Below, piece by piece: positions 1-4,780 of a stretch of 8,801 nucleotides of DNA. The stretch comes from Clostridia bacterium. Lineage in GTDB: Bacteria; Bacillota; Clostridia; Christensenellales; UBA1242. The translations under genes were made by a program, and so were the position numbers. How positions within the stretch are numbered: the first letter of the stretch is position 1; each line of letters opens with the position of its first letter. The stretch covers positions 1 to 8,801 of the forward strand of contig JAFYKO010000002.1 in assembly GCA_017537515.1 (NCBI GenBank), given 5' to 3'. A model generated the notes under the pieces. The model did no database searches. It was not told the origin of the DNA and saw only the letters and a list, made by a program, of their open reading frames with translations.

Positions 1-353
1 AACTCGGCGACGAAAGAAAGGCGGAAGAATTTCAAAAGATTGCGGAAAATGATGATACAAAGGGAATTCCTTATGTTTATACAATCGCATTCAATCAAGC
101 AAGCGGAAGACAAAGCCTAAGAGTCAGCACACCAAGTGAAGAGGTTTTTACAAAAGGTCAAAATCTTATATTGCAACAAGCTATTGAGGAATTAAGCGAG
201 ATTTCAGATGATGAAGAGTTGAATCAATGCTTCCCAATCACAGAAATTCGCAGATACGGTGCACAAAAACAAATCAATATTTACAGAGACGAGTTGGAGT
301 TTGCAAAGAGGGTTATGCCTGAAAAATTCCAAGATTTGGGTGCAACATTATAA
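1..353 (+). CDS. C-terminal part of an unrecognised protein (5' end outside window)
   Basis: The reading frame is open from the left edge (first complete codon at base 3) to the TAA at 351-353, giving about 116 residues. The visible part starts LGDERKAEEFQKIAEN and ends KFQDLGATL. It is hydrophilic and rich in Glu, Gln, Lys and Asp, with no membrane segment, so it is probably cytosolic. The stretch from about residue 52 onward looks helical (QQAIEELSEISDDEEL, then YRDELEFAKRVMPEKF). The TTG at 171 is in frame but has no Shine-Dalgarno sequence, and the frame is open well upstream of it, so the gene certainly begins outside the window. I do not recognise the family and assign no function. A GC-rich repeat begins three bases after the stop codon, and a likely terminator follows at 469. 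Confidence 0.75.
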   Translation, partial: LGDERKAEEFQKIAENDDTKGIPYVYTIAFNQASGRQSLRVSTPSEEVFTKGQNLILQQAIEELSEISDDEELNQCFPITEIRRYGAQKQINIYRDELEFAKRVMPEKFQDLGATL

Positions 354-355
354 AA

Positions 356-447
356 ATTAATACAGGCGGGATGGCCCGCTGGCGAGTTGGGAGTGAGCAG
401 TTAGGAGTGAGGAGTTAAGGTTTAGGCGTGATGGCCCGCCTGTTAAT
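356..447. repeat. GC-rich REP/MITE-like element with inverted ends (copy A)
   Basis: The element stands out as GC-rich in AT-rich DNA. Its ends are inverted: ATTAA-TA-CAGGCGGG at 356-370 against CCCGCCTG-TTAAT at 435-447. Inside, a 16-base motif AGGCGKGATGGCCCGC occurs twice in direct orientation (364-379 and 424-439). The first copy folds as GCGGG-ATGG-CCCGC. The first 21 bases of the motif region (365-385) match 5950-5970 at 20 of 21 positions, so it belongs to a dispersed family. It starts three bases after the upstream stop codon and lies before that gene's probable terminator. There is no ORF, and no convincing target-site duplication was seen. It could be a REP-like element, a small non-autonomous transposable element, or a structured 3'-UTR module. 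Confidence 0.7.
385..418. repeat. 14-bp purine-rich tandem repeat inside copy A
   Basis: Two full units and a partial third follow one another: AGTTGGGAGTGAGC (385-398), AGTTAGGAGTGAGG (399-412) and AGTTAA (413-418). The full units differ at two positions. They form the spacer between the two GATGGCCCGC motifs of the GC-rich element. A similar purine-rich stretch beginning AGTTGAGGGGTGGAGTGG lies just after the dprA stop codon, next to the other GC-rich tail. Confidence 0.7.
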
Positions 448-468
448 GAATATTGAATAATTAAGGTT

Positions 469-492
469 GCACGCAAATGGCGTGCGATTTTT
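469..492 (+). terminator. Intrinsic terminator of the left-edge gene
   Basis: GCACGC (469-474) pairs perfectly with GCGTGC (480-485) around the 5-base loop AAATG. GA and then five T residues (488-492) follow. The stem is short but GC-rich. It lies about 115 bases after the stop at 353, with the GC-rich element between, so that element would be transcribed as 3' UTR. Confidence 0.6.
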
Positions 493-532
493 AATTAAAA
501 AATAAAAATTTTTGAAATCTTATCAAAAAATG

Positions 533-548
533 GGCGGTTAGAACCGCC
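533..548. other. Perfect GC-rich hairpin, no T tail
   Basis: GGCGGTT (533-539) is the exact inverse of AACCGCC (542-548), with only AG between, so the practical loop is four bases. No T run follows, so it is not an ordinary terminator. With its flanks (GGGCGGTTAGAACCGCCGG) it resembles the GGGCGGGATGGCCCGCCGG hairpin at 5949-5967 and may be a diverged relative of that repeat. Confidence 0.45.
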
Positions 549-652
549 GGTCATTGAGCTTCGCTTTCGATTATTGATTGCGTCAGCCAATGGCAAGGTG
601 GCACTGATACCAAGTTGAATAACATATTAAAAAACATTAAGGGAGATAAATT

Positions 653-780
653 ATGAGTAAAACAAACCGAATTTATAAATTTTTTATGACAATAATGCTT
701 TGAAGTTTTATATGCCTGCAAGTGATGCCACATTGAAAATTACTACTTCACTAGAAGAGTGCTCACTAGGAGATTTTTGA
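653..780 (+). pseudogene. Small ORF apparently frameshifted at a T6 run
   Basis: A good Shine-Dalgarno sequence (GGGAG, 641-645) sits seven bases before an ATG at 653. That frame encodes MSKTNRIYKFFMTIML and stops at 701. The -1 frame is open from 679 to the TGA at 778-780, reading IFYDNNALKFYMPASD and then ATLKITTSLEECSLGDF. The two frames overlap at six T residues (680-685). Adding one T would join them into a single hydrophilic protein of about 42 residues (through YKFFYDNNALKF). I do not recognise the protein. The options are a pseudogene, a sequencing or assembly indel in the homopolymer, or slippage-dependent expression. It could also be chance: the second frame is only about 33 codons long. 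Confidence 0.35.
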
Positions 781-799
781 CAGGAATAAAATTCCCCAT

Positions 800-828
800 T
801 TCACTCATTTTAATTTAGTTTTCATAAT
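800..828 (+). promoter_or_regulatory. Candidate sigma-A promoter of the YkvI-family gene
   Basis: TTCACT (800-805), a 17-base spacer and CATAAT (823-828) give 4/6 and 5/6 matches to the sigma-A hexamers at ideal spacing. The predicted RNA start would be about base 835, only some six bases before the ATG at 841. That would make the message essentially leaderless, which fits the absence of a Shine-Dalgarno sequence. In DNA this AT-rich such matches also arise by chance. Confidence 0.35.
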
Positions 829-840
829 ATATATAGTTAT

Positions 841-1872
841 ATGAAAAAAGTTTTGCCGAGTGTCTTTCTCATTGTCGGAAGTATTATCGGGGCGGGGTTT
901 GCAAGTGGGCGAGAATTATCGCTCTTTTTTGCTGAATTTGGATATAACAGTTTGTATTTTTTGCCGATTGTGTTCATTCTGTTTTATTATTGCTTTAAGT
1001 TCTTTTTAACGCTGGGGGCGGAAAATCAGTTTCAAAATGTATTTGACATAAACAAAAAGACGAACAGTTCGGCGTTTTTCAACATAGCAATTTTTGCAAT
1101 TTTTCTGATTTATGGTTCTGCTATGTTCTCCGGTGCGGTTGAAGTTTTGGCAAACAACTTTATTGATGTTCCGGTTGTTTGTTTTGTTGTGTTTGTGTTT
1201 TTGTTGGCGTACTGTGTTTTGAGATTCGGGCTTGGTGGTCTTGTTAAAATAAATGCGGTTGCAATTCCAATTATTATTATACTTCTTATTATTTATGCGG
1301 TTTATTCAACAATTAATCCAATCACGCAACTTGACTACATCCCAAACTCTGAGCAAGCGTATATTTTGCCGGTGTCGATTGTGATTTATGTGTTCGCAAA
1401 TATCCTTTTATCTTATTTTATCCTTGTTCAAGCGGGGCAGGGCTTAACAAAAAAAGAGATACAGAAAAGCAGTTTGATTGCGTCTTTAATAATATGCTTT
1501 GCAATTCTAATCTGTATTATTTGCCTAATTGAAAACGGGGCAGTAGTTATGGACGCTTCAATGCCTTTTGTGGTGCTTACACTTCGTTTAGGCGACCCAT
1601 TCCCTTTGATTTTTATGGCTGTGTTATTCCTTGGGATTATAACCTCACTTTTCAGTTGTTTGCATACACTCAATTCCCCTTTTGCAAAAAGCAATAAAAA
1701 GACCGCCTTTAAACTCTGTGTTATTGTTGCATTGATAAGCCTAATAGGTTTCCAAACGATAGTGAACTATTGCTATCCGGTAATCGGCTTGTTTGGGGTG
1801 ATAGTAGTTTTTCGGCTTATTAAAGCGACGTTTTTCCCAAATGGGCTTAAAGCAAGCAAATTAAATGAATAA
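841..1872 (+). CDS. YkvI-family multi-pass membrane transporter-like protein
   Basis: This is a 343-residue integral membrane protein of the YkvI family (distant APC-superfamily transporters). The substrate is not established. The diagnostic sequence is the N-terminal GSIIGAGFASGRELSLFF (residues 13-30), the conserved unwound-helix glycine motif of the family. About ten hydrophobic segments follow, roughly at 36-58, 76-98, 110-126, 136-155, 173-196, 208-230, 252-274, 289-305 and 308-326, plus the first helix at 5-24. The tail is short and basic. Length is normal for the family. The start is fixed: an in-frame TAA lies at 811-813, and no other start codon occurs before ATG 841. No Shine-Dalgarno sequence precedes it. 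It converges on spoIVB and shares a terminator with it. Neighbouring sporulation genes hint at, but do not show, a role in sporulation. Confidence 0.85.
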   Translation: MKKVLPSVFLIVGSIIGAGFASGRELSLFFAEFGYNSLYFLPIVFILFYYCFKFFLTLGAENQFQNVFDINKKTNSSAFFNIAIFAIFLIYGSAMFSGAVEVLANNFIDVPVVCFVVFVFLLAYCVLRFGLGGLVKINAVAIPIIIILLIIYAVYSTINPITQLDYIPNSEQAYILPVSIVIYVFANILLSYFILVQAGQGLTKKEIQKSSLIASLIICFAILICIICLIENGAVVMDASMPFVVLTLRLGDPFPLIFMAVLFLGIITSLFSCLHTLNSPFAKSNKKTAFKLCVIVALISLIGFQTIVNYCYPVIGLFGVIVVFRLIKATFFPNGLKASKLNE

Positions 1873-1875
1873 AAA

Positions 1876-1908
1876 AACAACTTCTTGTGCAAAAAAGAGG
1901 TTGTTTTT
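1876..1908. terminator. Bidirectional terminator between ykvI-like gene and spoIVB
   Basis: AACAACTTCT (1876-1885) pairs with AGAGGTTGTT (1896-1905), ten base pairs including one G-T pair, around a 10-base loop. A T run follows on the plus strand (1904-1908). A seven-A run precedes it (1871-1877), giving a T run on the minus strand. It can therefore end both converging transcripts. The spoIVB stop codon (complement of 1907-1909) touches the base of the stem. Confidence 0.8.
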
Positions 1909-3115
1909 ATTGATTTGCCATCCAATCCGCATAAATTCCATAACCCTTTGTTGGGTCGGATACAAAAACATGAGTAATTGCACCGATAAGTTTGCCATTT
2001 TGTAATATTGGGCTTCCGCTCATACCTTGTAAAATTCCTCCGGTAAGTTTGAGAAGCCTTGAATCCGTAATCCTAAAAACAAAACTTTTATCATCTGATT
2101 CGGGTTGATAAGAGGTTTTTATTATTTCAATTGAATACTCTTCACGCACACCACTTACGTTGCTGATTATGGACGCTTTTCCGACTTTAACCCCCAATCT
2201 ACTGCCAATTTGTGCTGTTCGGTTAAAGTCGACCACGCTTGAAAGTTCGTCAATTTGACCAAAGACTCCGAATTTAGAGTTTTTGTCAATAGTTCCTTTT
2301 TGGTTTAAGCCTTGAAGGAAGACACAACGAAGTTCGCCGGGGTTGTTTTTTTCTGCTTTGCTTATTCCTACCTGATTGCATTTATAAATACTGCCGGTTT
2401 GTACAGGAATCTGAGTGCCTGTTTCGTAGTCAGTTATTGCGTGGCCAAGGGCCCCAAACCTATTGTCTGCGATTTTTACGTATGTTAATGTGCCAATACC
2501 GTTTGTATCGTTTTTGACCCAAAGACCTATTTTTTTCTCTCCGCTTTCAATGTCAAGTTCGGGTTCGACGGTGCACAAGAACTCTTTTTTGCCACGCAAA
2601 ATTGTAAGCTCGAGGGCCTCTGTGCTGTTTTCTACGGTATTGATGATATCCGAAAAGTCAAGGACTTCTTTTCCGTTGATTTTAGTTATAATATCTCCGT
2701 CTAATATAGAACTACTTTTTTCGGTTGTGGTTTTGCCGTTTTCAGAAATTATTTTGTTGTTGCCTACAACCAACAGCCCTTGAGTTTTAATTGAAAACCC
2801 CAGCGGTATTCCGCCCAAATAAACCTCTTCGCCTTTTGTTATTTCAACTTCAATTTGTTTGATTGGTATGAATCCAAATAGTTTTAGCCACATTTTGGCG
2901 GTTTTTTTCTCATTGCTATCTACGGTAATGTCGCTAATATTCGTACGAACAGCGTTGCCAAAAATATTTTCCTCATTTAGGAAGTTGACATCAGAAAAAG
3001 AAATTATTGCAGTATCTGGAAGTGCAGATATAACACTAAAATTTACATTAAGGCAAGAAATTATTATAAAAGCAGTTATAATCACTGCAAAAATTTTTAA
3101 ACCGACCTTTTTCAT
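1907..3115 (-). CDS. spoIVB: SpoIVB, forespore-secreted S55 serine peptidase
   Basis: SpoIVB is made in the forespore and secreted into the intermembrane space. There it cleaves SpoIVFA to activate SpoIVFB and thus pro-sigma-K processing. The product here is 402 residues. An N-terminal basic/hydrophobic signal or anchor spans residues 2-27. A PDZ domain lies at about 100-185 (LGGIPLGFSIKTQGLLVVG, later LDGDIITKINGKEV). The S55 peptidase domain runs from about 200 to the end. The catalytic triad is visible: His225 in FGALGHAITD, Asp351 in FRITDSRLL, and Ser366 in GGILQGMSGSPIL. The H-D-S spacing closely matches B. subtilis SpoIVB (236/363/378). The ATG at 3115 was chosen because GAGG lies five bases upstream; an in-frame TTG at 3145 has no such site. 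spoIIM lies 63 bp upstream on the same strand. Cys and Asn residues in the loop CNQVGISKAEKNN follow the usual family pattern. All parts appear intact. Confidence 0.96.
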   Translation of the reverse strand: MKKVGLKIFAVIITAFIIISCLNVNFSVISALPDTAIISFSDVNFLNEENIFGNAVRTNISDITVDSNEKKTAKMWLKLFGFIPIKQIEVEITKGEEVYLGGIPLGFSIKTQGLLVVGNNKIISENGKTTTEKSSSILDGDIITKINGKEVLDFSDIINTVENSTEALELTILRGKKEFLCTVEPELDIESGEKKIGLWVKNDTNGIGTLTYVKIADNRFGALGHAITDYETGTQIPVQTGSIYKCNQVGISKAEKNNPGELRCVFLQGLNQKGTIDKNSKFGVFGQIDELSSVVDFNRTAQIGSRLGVKVGKASIISNVSGVREEYSIEIIKTSYQPESDDKSFVFRITDSRLLKLTGGILQGMSGSPILQNGKLIGAITHVFVSDPTKGYGIYADWMANQ

Positions 3116-3120
3116 AAAAT

Positions 3121-3124
3121 CCTC
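3121..3124 (-). promoter_or_regulatory. Ribosome binding site fixing the spoIVB start
   Basis: On the minus strand GAGG is followed by ATTTT and the ATG at 3115. This favours ATG 3115 over the upstream in-frame TTG at 3145. It also puts the basic start of the signal sequence (MKKVGLK) at the very N terminus, as expected. Confidence 0.75.
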
Positions 3125-3130
3125 ATTGTT

Positions 3131-3160
3131 TATTTTGTGTCGCAAAGCCGAAAATATACA
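3131..3160 (-). promoter_or_regulatory. Candidate forespore (sigma-G/sigma-F type) promoter of spoIVB
   Basis: Read on the minus strand, TGTATA (3160-3155), a 17-base spacer and CAAAATA (3137-3131) resemble the sigma-G pattern GNATR-N17/18-CATNNTA, with one mismatch in the -10 element. B. subtilis spoIVB is transcribed by sigma-F and sigma-G, so this fits. The drawback is that the predicted start would fall almost on the ribosome site, leaving a very short leader. An alternative is read-through from spoIIM. Confidence 0.35.
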
Positions 3161-3178
3161 AAAAAATCCAGTCCAAAA

Positions 3179-3796
3179 TTATAGGACTAAGATTGTGTTT
3201 ACTGAAAATATTGTCAATAATAACGTTTCAATGAGGCATATTAACAGAAGCAGAACAAGGAATAAAAGCGTGGTTTTTAAAAAATTCAAATCCGAATGCC
3301 CAAAACACTTTTTTTGCTTTCTTCGGTTTGACATAAGCACAAAATATATTATGCACAGTGCGGTGATAATAAGTTGACAAGGCAAGATGATAATTATGCC
3401 AGATATTGCCCCGCTAATACCGAATAGGGTTATGAGGAGAGTTGTGTTAAAGCCAACTAAATAGCATCTGTAAGCAATCAGGGTATAACCCACAGGGATG
3501 AGGACAATGCCAAGTGTACATATAAATAGAATTATGACATTTCCAAAACACGAGCCAAAACGTGAAAAGAAGTTGCCAAAGAAAGAACTGTTTTCACAGG
3601 TGTAGATTTGTAAGTTATAGTCTTTTAGTGTTGAAGTTGTTATCCCGCATTTGAGTGCAACAAAAATGCCAGTTAAAATTCCCACAATACAGACAAATAA
3701 AAGGCTTAAAAACAAAAGTTTGTTTTGGTTGTAGCAATTTTGACAGACATACTTAATATTGGAAGTTTTGCATAAAAAAGAATAAGATTTGTGCAT
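3179..3796 (-). CDS. spoIIM: SpoIIM-like stage II sporulation membrane protein
   Basis: SpoIIM forms, with SpoIID and SpoIIP, the engulfment complex that drives the mother-cell membrane around the forespore by remodelling septal peptidoglycan. This product has 205 residues (B. subtilis SpoIIM about 214). A cytoplasmic N terminus is followed by TM1 (27-48, with the GILTGIFVAL pattern), an extracytoplasmic loop with LKDYNLQIY, then hydrophobic segments at about 84-106, 108-128 and 130-153, a basic stretch SNRRKQKK (156-163), and a last helix at 172-198. The core GFNTTLLITLFG...GIIIILPCQLIITAL matches the SpoIIM/DUF95 pattern (a G-F-x pattern, then L-P-x-x-L-I-I). The start is uncertain: ATG 3796 gives the family length but has no clear Shine-Dalgarno sequence; an in-frame GTG at 3850 would add 18 residues and also lacks one. 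Cysteine is frequent, including Cys9, Cys18 and Cys21 at the N terminus. It lies upstream of spoIVB, probably co-transcribed at least in part, and is divergent from the phosphorylase gene. Confidence 0.8.
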   Translation of the reverse strand: MHKSYSFLCKTSNIKYVCQNCYNQNKLLFLSLLFVCIVGILTGIFVALKCGITTSTLKDYNLQIYTCENSSFFGNFFSRFGSCFGNVIILFICTLGIVLIPVGYTLIAYRCYLVGFNTTLLITLFGISGAISGIIIILPCQLIITALCIIYFVLMSNRRKQKKCFGHSDLNFLKTTLLFLVLLLLICLIETLLLTIFSVNTILVL

Positions 3797-3858
3797 AATA
3801 AAAATATATTCGCTTGTAAGGGTTATTATGAAATATTGCCGAAAAAACACGTTTTTTG

Positions 3859-3888
3859 TTGCAAATAGTGATACGAATATGCTACAAT
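3859..3888 (+). promoter_or_regulatory. Sigma-A promoter of the purine nucleoside phosphorylase gene
   Basis: TTGCAA (3859-3864), an 18-base spacer and TACAAT (3883-3888), preceded by TGC (3880-3882), form an extended -10 promoter. RNA would start near 3895, right at the AGGAGG ribosome site, so the leader would be very short. It lies in the gap shared with the divergent spoIIM gene. Confidence 0.6.
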
Positions 3889-3895
3889 GTTTTGC

Positions 3896-3901
3896 AGGAG
3901 G
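3896..3901 (+). promoter_or_regulatory. Consensus ribosome binding site fixing the phosphorylase start
   Basis: A full AGGAGG lies five bases before ATG 3907. This decides against an in-frame TTG at 3856, which would add 17 residues, has no ribosome site, and lies upstream of the promoter -10 box. Confidence 0.85.
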
Positions 3902-3906
3902 ATTGT

Positions 3907-4713
3907 ATGAATAAAAAAGAAGAAAGTTTTGTCAATAAGGTTGTGTCAAAACTAAAAAAACACAAACCGCTCATTGCTGTATTTCAAGGGTCGGGCTTTG
4001 AGAATATTATTACCCTTGAGAATCCTAGTGTTTACACCTACAAAAGCTTAGGTTTCAAATATCACGAAATTAAAGGTCATGAAAGACAATTTGTTTTTGG
4101 CACCTATAAAGGTGTTGAGGTGGTTGTTGCAAGTCGATTCCATTACTATGAGTTTGGAAACTGTGATTTGCTTTATAATCTATTTAATATCCTGGCCAAA
4201 CTAGGCGTGAAAACAGTTATTGCAACAACTGCGGTGGGGGGCATAAACACAAAATTTGACAAAGGCGATATAATGCTTTTGAAATCTCACATCAATTATG
4301 CGGGGTATAATCCACTTATCGGAAGAACGCCGATTGAGTTTGTCGACCTCACAAATGCATATGATAAAAAACTTCGAGATATAGCAAAAGCCAGTGCAAA
4401 GAAACTGGAGATTGAGTTGTTTGAAGGAGTGCATTTGCAAGCGTGTGGACCGACTTACGAAACCCCCGCCGAGGTTGTGGCGTATAGAAAAATGGGGGCA
4501 GATACTGTGAGTATGAGCACCGCTTTTGACAACATTTGTGCAAGAAAATTCAATATGAAATTTGTATGCTTTGCGGGAATTTCAAACAAAGCTGTTACTA
4601 TTGACAGTGAAGAACTATCTCATGAAGAAGTTGTAGAGGCTTGTAGAAATATGAGCGTGAAAGTGAAGAAAATAATTGAACATAGCTTTGCAAAGATTGT
4701 TAAAAATTCATAA
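3907..4713 (+). CDS. Purine nucleoside phosphorylase (trimeric PNP/MTAP family)
   Basis: The enzyme splits purine nucleosides with phosphate into free base and ribose-1-phosphate (purine salvage, cytosol). It has 268 residues, close to the family norm. Residues aligned with human PNP: Ser29 in QGSGF (phosphate loop); Arg77, His79 and Tyr81 in SRFHYYE (phosphate/ribose); Ala109 in TTAVGGIN; GDIMLLKSHIN...NPLIG (120-139); Tyr184 and Glu185 in GPTYETPAE (purine contact); Met203-Ser204 in MST; Asn227 in ISNK (purine contact); and His239 in SHEE. Glu and Asn together point to 6-oxopurine nucleosides (inosine, guanosine). Deviations: TNAAGG has become TTAVGG, the usual MSTVPE is MSTAFD, and GRFH is SRFH. 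It has its own promoter. dacF follows after 67 bp, the same adjacency as pupG-dacF in B. subtilis, so pupG is the likely orthologue. No terminator is evident before dacF, so some co-transcription is possible. Confidence 0.9.
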   Translation: MNKKEESFVNKVVSKLKKHKPLIAVFQGSGFENIITLENPSVYTYKSLGFKYHEIKGHERQFVFGTYKGVEVVVASRFHYYEFGNCDLLYNLFNILAKLGVKTVIATTAVGGINTKFDKGDIMLLKSHINYAGYNPLIGRTPIEFVDLTNAYDKKLRDIAKASAKKLEIELFEGVHLQACGPTYETPAEVVAYRKMGADTVSMSTAFDNICARKFNMKFVCFAGISNKAVTIDSEELSHEEVVEACRNMSVKVKKIIEHSFAKIVKNS

Positions 4714-4724
4714 TAAAAAAAAGC

Positions 4725-4753
4725 GTATAATTTCTTATTTATTACAAAAACTA
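4725..4753 (+). promoter_or_regulatory. Candidate forespore-type promoter of dacF
   Basis: GTATA (4725-4729), a 17-base spacer and AAAACTA (4747-4753) resemble the sigma-F/sigma-G pattern and closely match the spoIVB candidate (GTATA-N17-CAAAATA). B. subtilis dacF is forespore-expressed. Predicted RNA start is about 4760, just before the ribosome site at 4765-4771. TATAAT at 4726-4731 could instead be a sigma-A -10 box, but no good -35 lies at the right distance. Confidence 0.35.
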
Positions 4754-4780
4754 TTTCCAGATTAGAGGGGGTAGTTTTTT

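Larger units (their letters stand above)
354..840. other. Long intergenic region, contents described
   Basis: This 487-bp stretch between the partial gene and the YkvI-family gene holds, in order: a GC-rich inverted-repeat element (356-447) containing a 14-bp tandem repeat; an intrinsic terminator (469-492); a very AT-rich spacer; a perfect 7-bp hairpin (533-548); about 100 bases in which I see no clear signal; a small ORF with a good ribosome site that appears frameshifted (653-780); a 5-bp hairpin GGAAT/ATTCC (783-795); and a candidate promoter abutting the next start codon. No tRNA or recognisable riboswitch core was seen. Confidence 0.6.

Noticed and set aside
385..418. Tandem repeat as a CRISPR array
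   Set aside because: Units are 14 bases, contiguous, without spacers, and no cas genes are present.
679..688. Classical X-XXY-YYZ slippery heptamer for programmed -1 frameshifting
   Set aside because: In the zero frame the site is A-TTT-TTT followed by ATG, so the P-site re-pairing is imperfect, and no strong downstream stem was seen; plain indel or transcript slippage is more likely.
551..733. Minus-strand ORF of 60 codons opposite the small frameshifted gene
   Set aside because: No Shine-Dalgarno sequence before its ATG, odd His/Cys/Trp composition, and it ends in the GC-rich hairpin region; it looks like chance.
698..735. UGA read as Trp to extend the small ORF
   Set aside because: Extending through the TGA at 701 soon meets another stop, and other genes here use TGG for Trp (for example the dacF C terminus), so there is no sign of an altered code.
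777..782. Perfect TTGACA -35 hexamer upstream of the YkvI-family gene
   Set aside because: No acceptable -10 box lies 16-18 bases downstream; the weaker TTCACT/CATAAT pair has correct spacing.
2463..2783. Plus-strand ORF of 106 codons inside spoIVB
   Set aside because: It lies antisense to the PDZ/peptidase coding region; Ser/Pro/Phe-rich composition is typical of a shadow frame.
2859..3377. Plus-strand ORF of 172 codons
   Set aside because: It is antisense to the well-supported spoIVB and spoIIM genes and spans their intergenic gap, with low-complexity Ile/Phe/Lys composition and no ribosome site.
3856..3906. TTG at 3856 as the phosphorylase start
   Set aside because: No ribosome site, upstream of the promoter -10 box, and family length fits ATG 3907 with AGGAGG.
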